64,000 nucleotides of DNA from positions 25,792,001 to 25,856,000 of the forward strand of contig OX467082.1 of the NCBI GenBank assembly GCA_950106755.1, given 5' to 3'. This DNA is from Climacium dendroides. Taxonomy: Eukaryota > Streptophyta > Bryopsida > Hypnales > Climaciaceae. A program made the translations under genes and the position numbers. Of this stretch, positions 23,753 through 35,594 are shown piece after piece (the first letter of the stretch is position 1; each line of letters begins with the position of its first letter). The notes beneath the pieces were generated by a model. It did not search any database. It was not told where the DNA came from and was given only the letters and a program-made list of their open reading frames with translations.

Positions 23753-24716
23753 CTTAGGAGACTTGGGAGCTTTCTTAGCCTTCCTTGACGACGTTGCTGC
23801 GACATTGGCTGCAGTTAAGCGGTCAGTGGAGCATCCTTGAAACCTCCCTCGCCTCCTTTATTGGGGCTGACCTCCACGTCGCAGCTTGGCAGGGCTGGCT
23901 CCTCGGAGGACTGGCCGCATCAGCGTCTACTGCAACGACCGTTGGAGCCGCTCCCGTATCTGTTGCAACGGCGGGTGAACCTGCAGCGGTGTGCAGCACG
24001 GGCACATCACCACCTGCCTCTCCCAGAACCGCATCAGCGCTTGCCTCTCTTAGAACTGGGGCTTCTGGTGTGGAGCACATTCGGTCTTGGTCGGCCACCT
24101 CGCTTAGTGGCTAGTCATCCACACCTGCAAGAACAACAGCTGCTAGAGGATTCTTGGACAATGTACAGTACAGGTCGGTGGATTCTTGTTCAACGCCATG
24201 GACAGGCTCCACAGCAACTACAACCTCAGCGCACTCTGAAGTGGGAAAAGTCTCGGGAGATGCTTCACGCTCCGCTACCTTCCAACGGGGGGATGGTTTT
24301 TTTTGGATATCCGAGGTTGGGATTTTGCAGTCCGAGGACAAAGTCAATAATGCCAGAGGGGCTAGTTGATCACCTACTTCAGAAACCGTCTTCTTCTCCA
24401 GCAAATTACCTGCACGCTTGTCCACCGACTTCTTCATGAGGTGTCTCTTCCTGCGAGAAATTGCCCTTGTCACTCCCACAGAGCCTTCTGCGCCCCCAGC
24501 AAAAACCTCGTTGTCCAGCGCAGAGGCAGTCCTGGATGGGCTCCCTTCTGTTCTCCCCTTTGACCTTCCCATGAATTCCGAAAACATGACCTTCAGGTCG
24601 TCAATTGCAGACGCCTGAGCCTCAACTGTTGCTTGCATTTTATAGAATTTTTCATCCACCTCGCGCTTGAAAGATTCCACCGTCGATTTCAAAGTTCTAT
24701 TATCTGCGGCTGCACT
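23753..24716 (-). pseudogene. Outer TnpA-like gene: coiled-coil and low-complexity exon
   Basis: The exon opens after acceptor TTTGACAG with SAAADNRTLKSTVESFKREV and continues into a heptad-patterned helix (VDEKFYKMQATVEAQASAI), a probable coiled coil for dimerisation. A basic, Ser-rich part with ISRRKRHLMKKS (possible nuclear signal) and a long Ala/Pro/Val-rich linker follow. It ends in SSRKAKKAPKSPK at donor GTTTGT. A TAG at 24111-24113 and one frameshift downstream of about 23950 break the frame. A coiled coil next to the DNA-binding domain is normal for CACTA TnpA proteins, which act as dimers. Confidence 0.6.
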
Positions 24717-25116
24717 CTGTCAAACACCAATAAGACAAGATTCAAGGATTACTCATGCATGTACTGAAACCAACTGGAAGTTGCAATCGAATCATTCCTG
24801 AGTCGCTTAAACCAAAACATGACTTCTCCACGACTTCAATGACAAAATATGACTTCCAAATCACTACACAACAACTTCATAATGATACACAACAATGCCT
24901 AATGACTTCAAACTGACTACTGTGCTGGACATGGTTCATGTACATTGCCATTAATGCCACACATTTTCTTGCCTGGGATACTCATGCTGTCTACTTCTGT
25001 CACGAGTGTAGACACCAACGTCGAAGTCATTTCCCCCTCCATTCAAAGCCATACATACACACTAGCACGGTTTAATTCTATAAGGAATGGACTAGAGGAA
25101 GTTATTGTTCACCAGA

Positions 25117-25266
25117 CACTACTAGAAAATTTCGTTTTTCTGTTGTTTTGGTCGCGTTGATCCGGTCAAAATCTGACAGAAATCTGTTGATTTCAACAGA
25201 TTTCTGTCAGATTTTGACCGGATCAACGTGACCAAAACAACAGAAAAACGAAATTTTCTAGTAGTG
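25117..25266. mobile_element. 150-bp palindromic CACTA-type MITE
   Basis: The whole element is one inverted repeat. The two arms of about 73-75 bases differ at a single position (GTCGCG against GTCACG). Both ends read CACTACTAGAAAATTTCG. AGA flanks each side (25114-25116 and 25267-25269) as a 3-bp target duplication. It lies in an intron of the outer TnpA-like gene. Near identity of the arms points to a young insertion, or to correction between arms. A transcript would form a long hairpin. Confidence 0.85.
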
Positions 25267-25755
25267 AGACTACATCAGAGCATCAATCGTACCTATAGTC
25301 TTAGTGGGTTTAGGGTATGATTGACAAGGAGTTACGCATCTTCAAATCAGACAGGGATATGTTATGCGTTGTCTCCAAGTATAACAACAAATCAAGGCTA
25401 GAGGGGCAAGTACTGTAGTCCTTCTGCAGTCATGTACTTACCCGACATGACTGCGAAGTCACTAAGCTGAAGCAAGGCCAACTTCAGAGTGACAACGCGC
25501 GAGGAATATCACTACATTGTGACAGCATAATGACTCCAAATCCAAACATTGGAAGAGTAAAATTCACATCAGCAATACGTGCTTCCAAGCACAACAACAG
25601 AGCAATTAAGAAGGATTTGCTCAGGGGCAAGACGTCCTCCACTGTTTGAAGTGATTAACTTCACCAAAAGCGCAGCAAGAAGCCATTCTGAGGCCAAAAC
25701 TACAAGAACAACAGATGGACAAAAAGGAAAAAACAAACAGAATGTAGAAACTTAC

Positions 25756-25839
25756 AGATGTCCCCCCCATAGAAGTGGAAGTGAGGTTTAGTCCATCGGG
25801 AAGATCACAAATCCTTGGAATTGTCTCCCGAGCTTTTCT
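25756..25839 (-). pseudogene. Outer TnpA-like gene: short 84-bp exon
   Basis: The exon is bounded by acceptor CTACTACAG and donor GTAAGT, and encodes 28 codons beginning RKARETIPRICDLPDG with no stop. It lies between the DNA-binding exon and the coiled-coil exon on the same strand. No motif is recognised. Confidence 0.45.
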
Positions 25840-25919
25840 CTGTAGTAGAGGCCACGTTAAGCAAATCAATGGAAATCAATGCACAACTGAGGTGCAGAAA
25901 TACGAGACCTCCTCACTAC

Positions 25920-26709
25920 CTCTCCACACACCTGACGGACAAAGCAAAAGCAGAAGGACATGACAAGAAGAGAGGGGAGCAAAAGGACTCATGAGGGCTG
26001 CCTCCTTCCCAACTTGCCCTCTCCTTCCTACGACATGGGACGCCTTCACGCTTTGTTGGGCAGTCTTCATTTTCAACGCCTTGATTCATTGGGCAGGTGT
26101 GTCCCAATAATCCTTCAGCCTTCTCCACTGCGTACCATTGATGTGGTTTGGACAATCTGTTTGTCCTGCGAGCCACTTCACCTTCAAGCGGGAGCGCTCC
26201 GACTTCATGAACTTGATTATGGCGGTTTTGAAGCCGGCTTGGCTAAGGGGCTGCCCTCTGTATTCGAACTCATGGTCCAGAGCCTCCCTGAGTTTGCGCA
26301 CTGCAAAAAGGTCCTGCTTGGACCATGTAGTGCAGGACATATCCAACATCCTTGGAGTATAATCGCAGATAGCCTCATCCCACACATTTTTTCCCCTGCA
26401 ACCCGCATCGACTTCACCTCCCTCGCACACAAAGACATAATTTGGCTTCTTCCCTTCCGCCCCACGATCGCGACTCCGTGCGTCGTATTTCTGGCGTCTC
26501 TTTTGCCTTCCTGCCTTATCCTCGTTGTCATGTGTAGGCGCTGCAGCACTCTCAGACCACGGCGCTCCAAATGAAGGTGGTTGAGGTCCACTCCAAGTGG
26601 GGGGGTGCGAGGGTTTCTCGGGCATCCACTGCCCTCTGTATTCGAACTCATGGTCCAGAGCCTCCGTGGCCTCGGAGGAGGAATCCCGCTTAGAAGGCAT
26701 GTCGTTCAA
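25920..26709 (-). pseudogene. Outer TnpA-like gene: En/Spm-type DNA-binding domain (Transposase_24-like)
   Basis: The readable protein starts at or upstream of MNDMPSKRDSSSEATEALD. After a Pro/Ser-rich, basic linker comes LSQAGFKTAIIKFMKSERSR, then LKVKWLAGQ and WRRLKDYWDTPAQ. A TGA follows (26085-26083, CGA in the ancestor), then IKALKMKTAQQSVKASHVVG and RRG. The WxxLxxYW...K...HxxGxRG pattern is that of the plant Ptta/En/Spm TnpA-type domain, which binds the subterminal repeats. The inner element's TnpA-like gene has a matching segment (FVENFLKGCFKRSRAQYRQF). The coding frame also extends upstream, interrupted by another TGA, towards about 26880. The 5' exons probably lie beyond the inner insertion at 58.4-57.9 kb. 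Confidence 0.65.
26251..26287 (-). repeat. 37-bp exact direct repeat (copy 1; copy 2 at 26629-26665)
   Basis: Both copies lie in the outer TnpA-like exon and encode EALDHEFEYRGQ in the same frame, 378 bases apart. The surrounding protein sequences are unrelated. In copy 1 the segment leads straight into the DNA-binding domain, so that is the likely original. Copy 2 may be a local duplication. Confidence 0.8.
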
Positions 26710-27088
26710 CTCCAGATCTCCTTGGTTGTCGATGCGTCCACGATCCTTCAGTCTTCATCCTCGAAGGCCTCGCCGTGGTGGAAGTGTCCGCCTCAATCTA
26801 CGCTTTGTCTTTTTGGCAATTGGAGCGCGGGGTGCTTTCAGGGCGTCTTCTTGCTTGTCCCTGGACCGCGGAACACGATAATGAGTGCCACGAAGAACAA
26901 GAATGCAAGCGCCGCGAGCAGACGCTAGGACAAGTAGTCGCTAAGAATCAGCTGCAAAATGATCGCAAAGCCTAAAAATGAACGTCTCTGCACAGAGGTG
27001 ACATTAGGGTTTGCCAGTGCGCTGCAGGACGCCTGCTCCCGCGAGCGCAGTGGATTCCACGTGGACCGGCAACTTCAAATGCAAATGA

Positions 27089-27177
27089 CACTATAACAAA
27101 ACATGGTAAAAAAGGCCGCTCTCAAACTCAATTTATTGGCCTTTTTACCATGTTTTCGTGGCAGTCAAATCCATTGC
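27089..27177 (+). repeat. Left terminal inverted repeat of the inner element
   Basis: It matches 57428-57516 in reverse complement with three mismatches. It is itself foldable: AACATGGTAAAAAAGGCC is followed by GGCCTTTTTACCATGTT, so each terminal repeat is a stem-loop of about 17 paired bases with a loop of about 20. Confidence 0.95.
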
Positions 27178-27289
27178 GTTGTTCTATTGATCTTGGAAGG
27201 AATGATTGACTGTCACTCATTTTTTCGCAATCATTTAATTTTTGTATGCACAAGAAATGTAATTGTCTATGCACCTAATCCATGTACCT

Positions 27290-27700
27290 AATTAATTAAT
27301 GCACCATGATTTTGTGCCACGTGTGTGCAGTACATCCAATGGGCACGTAGAATTAAATGCTTGCGCGTGCATCATGTGTGAATAAAAGTCCTTAATTCAT
27401 GTGCAACTGCACATGCAACATGTGCAGTTAGAAGAGCATGGGCAGAAATATGTGTGTGCAAGCTCTGTGCCTATGCAACAAGTGGGCATGGTGGATATAT
27501 GTGCAGCTACAACATACTTGTTCCAGCCATTGACTTATGAGCACTCACATGCACACAACCATAAATCTATGAAGTCAAAGCCATCATTACTAGAAATTGA
27601 ATTGGCATTCATGCGACTAGTGCTCATGGTACAAGTGCAAGTCTTTAGCAGTTGTGGAACTTCCACTTGCCAAACTCAGTACATCTATCACTCTAAAGAT
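27290..27700. promoter_or_regulatory. Left subterminal repeat region of the inner element
   Basis: It is dense in short words of the form ATGTGCA, TGCACATG and GTGTGTGCA in both orientations, with no coding potential. It mirrors the right subterminal region (56480-57430). By analogy with En/Spm, these are probable binding sites for the element's TnpA-like protein. Confidence 0.65.
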
Positions 27701-30067
27701 GAACAAAAATTAAAATGACTCACAAAAACTACATGACGTACACATGTCCCATAATCTGAATGCTGCAAAGACATACACGTACATGAAACCAGCAGAAAAT
27801 GCGTTCCACATTTCATTCGCACATGTGTACACCAACTACAAAATCAATAGTAACATAGAACCCCTGCTGTACACAAAATTATGAAACTGAAGACTCTCCA
27901 TTGTTCTGTTACAACTCATGAGAAACCCAGAAGCCAAAACAATGACACAGAGTCCACTGAAGAATCTGATAGCTTAAAACTGAATTACAAATCACTACAT
28001 GGCAGGATGAGTAGGAGACAAGAGTGCTCTCAAACCTCAGCACCAAAAACGTAATTTCTGAAGATGAACCACACATCCTGTTTTATTAAGTACATCTCAA
28101 CTTAAAAGGACCGTGACCAAAAATAAGTGAAGCCATGAAATTCACGGCTGCCCGATGCTTCCTGCCTGTTGGAATACCCACACTAGCTCCTACTTGTAGT
28201 CACTTCTTGCACTTCAGGAGGATTCCTAAGTGCGTCTTGGACACCTACTGCAATGAAACAGTATCCACTGACAACATATCTTACACTACTACTTCACATG
28301 CACTCTACATTGTGCATTCTAACATCAAAATCTCTAGTCTCATCCCGAAGCACACTTTTTTCCCCTCTTGCAAGCCGTGCATAGAAACTTGTATTTCAAA
28401 ATATATACCTCTCATTCCCTGGCACCCACAGCACCTCCTACTAACAAGGTGAGAGCTGCATTACATCTACAAACAATAAAATGAGTACCAAAGGGGTTCA
28501 AAGTACACACTTCCCTACCATGAGAGAGATTAAATGGGGATATAAATGCGTAAGAAATAAGCTCCACTAATAATGCTCATACTGGAAGACCTAAACAGCA
28601 AAACAGTTGAAGCAGTACATTTGTGGCACATTCTTCCTGCAATACCGGATCCCACACGTCCAGGCAGCAAGTACTTTCTCATTCATGACGAGGCTTCTTT
28701 TCATCACGGTCAGACCAATCCCGATCTAAGTGACCACCTCGGTGACGATCCCTTTCAACATCTGCAAGGTCGTACCTACCACAAGGGATGAAATACATCC
28801 GTAAACTAAAACACATTCCCCAAATAACAATAACACAGAGTTCCCAACAGAGTAACACCCTTCAATTACAGAGCAAAAATGAAACTAAATGAGAAATTGA
28901 AAACTTTGGTAGAAATTGCCACTAATCACTTGCAACTAAAATTAGTAGAAAATTTGAACACAAATTCTCTAAGATGAATCACAATATGGTTCTGGAAAGC
29001 CATTAACGTGGTGACTTCTTCCACGCTTTGAAACGTCACCCATGTACAATACAAGTGACATCCAAGTACGTGGCCCGTGATAAATGACATATTTCTAGGT
29101 TCCACAACAGTCAAAGATGTTCTCATGTTCCCATGACATATATTGTAGATGCAACTCACGGTTCAAGGGTAGTCAAGGGTTCCGATTGGCACTGTCTGAC
29201 TTCAGACTCCAACAACTCATAACTTATTCATAGAATATTTAAATCATACGTATTCTACTGTGATTGAATCCTCTTAAAAATGTGGACGACATCCCCCTCA
29301 AAATTCCCCATCTAATAATAGGAATCCCTCACAACGAGTAATGAGTAGAAGACCACGAAATTAATTTCAAGGGTGCACTACAGACACTATATCCTTGAGG
29401 GGAGACAAACGGAATTAAGAAAAAACATTAATGTGCACAAGGAGCTTCATACCTGTGGTGTGAATAATGGTGATGGTAGTGCTCCCAACTGTATGTAGAA
29501 TGACTCCCATCTGTATGAAGAATAATGCCAACTAGAAGGATTACCATCTGTCGGATTTTGTGCACAGTCCCAACATCTTTTTTCAACCGAATCTCTAAAG
29601 ACAGCTTCATAACTTTTCAAAGCGGATGAGAAGTTTCTTCCACTTCCCCAGCCAGAAACATGCAAACGATTCCTACCATTTGGAATCACGTTATAGCACA
29701 CGGGTACTCACAACCTCACAAAATAATTCCCAGTCAATAAGGTTCCACATCGTATTATTTCTAATTCCTTCATAACAAATGCGGTTTAAGACTTACGTAT
29801 TTAACTATTTATCATTCTCCTAGTGCAACTGGTGATGGAAAAATCAATGGCATAGCACAATCGCAGTTGAAATTAATGGTCACTTTTAACCTACATCACT
29901 GTCTACAAAAAGCAGAGCTAATTATTCCTAAAGATTTATACAAGGAGACATTAATAAAACTTCAGCGTGGAAACAAATCTAAACATACCTGGAGAATTAT
30001 GAACTAGGTGAACTAACACTTAGTGACATGAAAAATACACTCACCTGCTCATGTATGAGCAGCATGC
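27701..30067. other. Inner element, non-coding stretch downstream of TNP2
   Basis: ORFs of 60-105 codons (for instance 28135-28452 and 28926-29159) show no motif and overlap one another on both strands. I see nothing that supports a gene. It contains the 3' flank of the minus-strand TNP2 gene. Confidence 0.45.
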
Positions 30068-33000
30068 TCATTGAACACCCCGATGTCGTTGATCACGCCT
30101 ACGACGACGATGCTGTGCCAAGTTCGGTAATCGCTCTCCGTTCACCAATGCGTTCAGCCGAGCAATTTTTACATCTGGCACTGCATCTCCATCAAATCGA
30201 ATCACAGGTCTATACTCCCGACCATTGAGATCACGCGGCAACTGCAACCCTCCATAGTCATCTGAGATTCCCAGGATTTGCTCGTCCTCCAAGTCCACCA
30301 CCCGCCTCGATCTTGGTTCCTTCGGTAAGACCACCTTCCAGCCCGGGCGCATCCAGTCGCCTATAAAAAATACCTACAATAATCATCATATTTTGAGATA
30401 GAAATGTCATTTTCCTGCAAATTTGCTAACATTATTGACTGTTTCGAAGGGGGGTTTTACAACATGAACACCAGATTATTTTTGTCACGTCCTCACCCCC
30501 TTCTACTCTTCCATTACCCAGTTCGGAAGCTTACCCCTTGTGAGAAAAACATGCTCTATAAAATAAATAAGATGACGTGCACATCCATTCACCTCCAGTA
30601 ACTGTACTACACTAACCTTGCTTCAACCAGTCGTCTGTGCTGTACTGCCTACTCCATAGTGCATATGAACAAATTACAAGATACCTGCATATGAACGAGC
30701 AATATTGTAATTACCCACCTATTTCCATTTTGGGTTCGGTTCAGAAATCACTGTGACCTTGACTACCCTCAAAACTCACCTAACGCATCGTTGCGGGCAT
30801 AACGTACGGTTTACGAGCAGCTGCAATTCTATCGTTAAATCACACTGTCGTAAATCCGTAATCATCCACCACTGTAGAGGGGCGCTCGCCACCATTGCCT
30901 CGAATCCACGATCCTTGCATAACGATTCTTCTTCTCGCTGAATAACGAACAACTATTATGTCCTTCAAAACTCCAACCATGCTAACACCAATGTTCCGTC
31001 CCTCCTCAGCTCCAAACACACAAGAAATCCCATAATCTTGTGTCACATATCCACACTGCCCATTTTCTTCATGCACCCTGTAATGATTCCCATATGCCCA
31101 CATGTGCTTGTAACTTTCCGCATTCTCACTTGGTAGTTCAAATAGTCTACGTAGCTCTACATCCACACTCCGGACTCCTACATTGCAAACTAGAGTAGCC
31201 GTGTAATCACTAAGCCAGTCCACAAAATCTGGAAGATCTTCCCGACGGTGAGCTGCATAAAGAACTTGTTCCCTTCTTGACATCCCCTGCGTTGCAGCTT
31301 CCCTTCGATATAATTCCCGCTCTCTTTCACATGTCTCTTTCTCTTCACAGTACAACCTGAATCAATCACAATTTCATCTTACAATATGATGAAACTAGAT
31401 AGTAACTAACCATTCACTACGATACATCATAAAACCTTCAGTACAAGTAATTTTCAATTACAAAGGATCCTAACTGCTTCACCTTCCAACTTTTAAAACA
31501 AACAAGTTCACAATGCAAAGACAGCATGCGGCACATGCATCACTAATTTCTGCCTTCAAAATAACTTTCGCGAATTTACTAAAAGTACATACGTCATCAC
31601 ATTTGATTAATTTGCAGTGGCCATTCTTTACTACTACCAATGTGACAAACAACATATACAGTGCATGATACAAAGGCAGTCACCTCCAAGGTTCTGATGT
31701 TGCCGAAGAATTCTGTATGATCCAGGAATGAATCGCTCTACGCTCAGCAAGGGACAACATTTTCTCCTCAGCACTTCCCATCAATGCTTCCCCACAATCA
31801 CCAGGCTCTTCATCTTTGTCCCACACCCGTCTTTTTGTATGCGTGTGTAACTTAAAATACTCTGTACAAAAACCTAACGCCTCTTCATACATGTAGGCAT
31901 TCGATATACACGCCTCAGGCCTTGATCTCTTACGAATGTACCTCTTGAAAAAACCCATGTGCCTCTCCACGGGATAACACCATGAGTTTGCAAGTGGTCC
32001 ACATTCTTTCACTTGCTTTGGTAAATGGACCGGCAAATGCCACATGATATCAAAAACTGAAGGGGGAAACCATACCTCTAACAAGCAAATTGTTTCTGCT
32101 GCATACTCTTCCAATGCTTCAAGTTCGGATACTGTGAGTACCTTCTTGCATAACATCATGAAAAGACGGCCCAATCATATAATGGCTGTCCTTGGTCCGG
32201 GGTGCATTAGGTGTCTTAAGCACACAGGTATTATGAATTGAAGAAGAATATGGAAGTCATGGGACTTCATATTCCCGAGCTTATTCTTCAGTATATGTTT
32301 TTTCAGGTCTGTACAGTAGCCTGTTGGAACACTGATGCCAGCAATTTGCTGGAAGAAAATTCTTTGCTCGTCCTTCGTCAATACATAAGGAGCCGGTGGC
32401 TTCACGAAATTCCCTTGCGCTTGGTCATTCTGCTGTATCCACAGATGGGGTCTAATTTGCTCCTCCTCCATATCTCTGCGACTAGCAGCTGTATCTGTGA
32501 TTCCCGACAATACCTTCAACAAACTCTTGCATATATTCTTCTCGATGTGCATGACATCTAATAAATGACGGCGAGGAAGTTTCTGTCATCAAATGTCATA
32601 ATATGAAACAATATTATTATTTTTTTTAACTTATTGAAATTCCCACTCGCAGACACTATGGAACATGCTACTTCGCACTACTCGAAGAATTCTTCCTAGC
32701 TTAATAAAGAATACTTCTCTCAGAATAAGTATTCAAAAAATTTGTTTTCAACACTTACACGCCAGTACGGCAATTGGTATAAAGAACACACTCGTTTCAC
32801 TCCATGCTCCTTAGTTGGAAAAGCAACATCCCTAGCTCTCCCAATATGTTCAAGGTAACGCTCGCTTTCTCTTCCCTTCCGAATAGTCTCATTCCCCGAC
32901 AGAGGATCCCGTTCCATCTCCAATTCCGCTCCATAGTCAAAGGCTACAAAGTCTCCTCTAAAATAGTGATTACCTCGAAGGAATCGTCTATGGCAGTTAC

Positions 33001-34821
33001 AATACACAATCTTCCGAAGCACCTTCGAATAACGAGATATTGTATGTGGACCGCACACTGGACAACCTTTGAAGCCCTTCGTTGTTAAACCAGATACCAC
33101 TCCATATCCTAGCAAGTCGTATAGGGTCCACATTAGACAAGCTCTCAAATTAAAATGTTCAATGCCTCCAGGAGCCCTTGCGTCTCTTGTTCGTACACCC
33201 GCACTTTTCCACAGCTCCTGCAGTTCGTCGATTGCAGGTTGGATAAAAACATCGAACACTTCTCCAATGACTGACAATTTCGAAGGGATAAGTAAACACA
33301 ACATTATGAAATACCTCTTCGTTACTAGCGACGGGGGAAGATTGTAATTGAAAAACATGACGGGCCAAATACTATTTGTACTACGTTTCTCTGACCATGG
33401 GTTAAAGCCATCCGTTGCCATACCTAAGTGAATGTGCCTCGGATCTGAACCAAACCTATTCACTGCTGTCTCAGGTTCCAGTTCATTGTCCACAAATTTC
33501 CAATGAAGCGAATCTGCTGTATGCCGTACCTTGCCATCTGTACTACGGTTGTCATAGTGCCATACGTTCAGTTCTGATAACTTCCTAGAACTGAACATTC
33601 TCTGCAATCTTGGAATCAACGAAAAATGCCGCAAAATCAACGCTGGTACTCTTGACCGACCACACTGCTTATACCTGGAACTACCACAGTTCGGACAACT
33701 ATTTTCTGCTTCCAAAGCTCCGCGAAAAAGAATGAAACCCTTCGGACAAGCGTGAATAATGTCATACGCCAGTCCGAACTGCTTCAACATCTTAGTTGCT
33801 TCGTACTCTGATTTTGGCATCACGTTACCCGCTGGTAGAATGCTCATGGCCAGCAGTAGCAGCAACTCATTCATGAATGCATTGGACACACCATGGGTAC
33901 GGCAATAGTTTAGGATCAACAGAGTTGCACCCAACATTGACATACTCGCTTCCTCGAATAGCGGAAGTGTGGTGGCAATGTCCACCGCTGCATTCTCACC
34001 TATTTGCCCATTCGGGACATGCCTCAGAAACTCCTCCAAATTGTCCTCTTCAATTTCAGAATCTTGCCCCCCTTGCGATCCACGTCGTTCAAATGCCCTT
34101 TCATCTACATCAATGGGAGAGAAATACATGTCCGCCTCGTTAGCGACGTCGTCGTTCTGGCCTTACGCGTCCTCTGTTGTAGAATTATCCGAATCCTCTA
34201 TTCCCTCTTCTGACTCTGATGACTGTGTACCCACTAATTCTTCCCTGTCCCCGTCCTTGCTCGAAGAACTATTGTTTCTTGCATCCCTTGCTGCATGATG
34301 AACATCTTCGGCTCTCCGCAAAACATCTTGAACCATTTCGTCAACTGCAAGCCCGCCATCAAGAGGAATTTCTTGTATGGGTTCCTGCAATCCTAGGAAA
34401 GCTCTTGCATTCTGACCGATGTGGGCTTCCCACTCGCCATCCGAGGAATCATATATATCTCCCTGTACAATGCAAAACAACATTATGAGTTCCAAAATCA
34501 CCTCCTGTTATGGTTCATTACATATTGAGTTTCATGACATACAAAAACAATTGCATTGTATGAAACAATATGCACCTCTGTCCATCCTCTGAGAGCCCCG
34601 TGCCTTCCTCTTGATTTATAGTGCTTCAAAACCGTCCCCCTACTCACAGGTCGCCTTCGGCCACCACACAGATTACACGGGCATCTATACATGTCATTAC
34701 CAAATCTCGCAACTCTCTCTTCGTCTCGTCTGAATAGTTTCAAATCCCTTGCTCGGATTCGCTCTATATGATTGAGGGGCAGTCTCCCTCGATTCTGAAC
34801 TTCCATGCTGTACTTCTTCAA
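30068..34821 (-). pseudogene. Inner element TNP2 transposase (CACTA superfamily), near full length
   Basis: Five exons can be joined by frame and splice sites: 34821-34576, 34462-32759, 32582-31684, 31356-30780 and 30373-30068. Exon 1 has the N-terminal zinc finger (CPCNLCGGRRR...LKHYKSRGRH). Exon 2 has GDIYDSSDGEWE, a CPNCGSSRYKQC finger, LNVWHYDNRS, and the TNP2 core with GMATDGFNPWSE, FNYNLPPSL and CPVCG. Exon 3 has LLDVMHIEKNICKSLLKVL and the DUF4218 region (LEVWFPPSVFDIMWHLPVHL, GPLANSWCYPVERHMGFFKR). Exon 4 has the DUF4216 region (ISCVFGAEEGRNIGVSMVGV, DDYGFTT), and exon 5 completes it (VFFIGDWMRPGWKVVLP). The protein would bind the terminal repeats and cut and join the element. In-frame stops at 34165-34163 (TAA), 32177-32175 (TGA), 30842-30840 (TGA) and 30782-30780 (TAG) all fit C-to-T changes; the last stands where QVFY is expected. 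Confidence 0.9.
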
Positions 34822-35126
34822 TTCCGGTCCAACTCAGTCTTCTCTTGCTCTCACACATTTCCATCAAATACATGCTAAATTTTTAAAACGACTTATGCTT
34901 TTTTGTTTTCAGGTTCACATGATCTAATGACACGAACGACTGATGTTTCGTAACTTAAAACCGCATTGCACTCTCATATACTTTCACTTTTTTTATCGCG
35001 ACATTCCACATTCACTGACGACATTCCCAATATTTGCAAAACTCCAGAAGTTTTCACATACCTTTCCGTATGGAATTTGGTTGCATCAATTGTGATGAAA
35101 CAATACAAAAATTGCTCTTCCCATTT

Positions 35127-35594
35127 TCACTTCAGCCTCTCGTTCTCCCGCGCTTCACAAACTAGTTGATAGAGGTAATTGTCATACTCTTCCTCCCAGG
35201 TATCGAATGCCATTTCACCGTGATAAAAACATGACATACTATACATATTTTCGTAGTAAAGATCCTCTACCGTCCGCCACCAAAATATTTTTCCTCGCAC
35301 AAATCCTTCGCTCAGTAGCTCCATGTGCTCTGCATACTGGAAAGTTAGGTGCTCGAGGTATTCTTCCTCGGCCCTACCAAATTCTTCTACATCCAAGGTG
35401 ACTACACTTTCAAGACTGTCTGCTTCTTTTTCAAAAACTAAATTGTTTTCAACGGCAGATGCTTCGCTTGAACCAACAACTGAATTGCTCTCGACCTCAG
35501 AGTCCTGACTCATGGCAAATACGTGAGAATTATCACCTCGTGGTCGGAAGCCTCCTGCCTTTGCGCTGACGTTTCTATAACTTCCAATAGTCAA
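35127..35594 (-). CDS. Acidic 155-codon ORF upstream of TNP2, unknown
   Basis: An open frame from an ATG. An internal Met at 35513-35511 (MSQDSEVESNSVVGSSEAS) may be the real start, giving about 128 residues. The protein is rich in Glu, Tyr and Trp (YLEHLTFQYAEHMELL, FDTWEEEYDNYLYQLV) and looks like real coding sequence rather than random DNA. It lies about 300 bases upstream of the TNP2 exon 1 on the same strand, so it is either a further 5' exon of that gene or a separate small gene. No known domain is recognised. Confidence 0.45.
   Translation of the reverse strand: MTIGSYRNVSAKAGGFRPRGDNSHVFAMSQDSEVESNSVVGSSEASAVENNLVFEKEADSLESVVTLDVEEFGRAEEEYLEHLTFQYAEHMELLSEGFVRGKIFWWRTVEDLYYENMYSMSCFYHGEMAFDTWEEEYDNYLYQLVCEARENERLK

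Noticed and set aside
23312..24439. Plus-strand ORFs of 109-200 codons over the HAD and coiled-coil exons
   Set aside because: They are antisense shadows of the minus-strand TnpA-like gene, which has splice sites and domain matches; the plus-strand frames have none.
25960..26574. 204-codon plus-strand ORF
   Set aside because: Antisense to the Transposase_24-like exon; no motif, and the minus strand explains the composition.
32804..34488. Several plus-strand ORFs of 69-109 codons
   Set aside because: Antisense shadows of the inner TNP2 exons on the minus strand.
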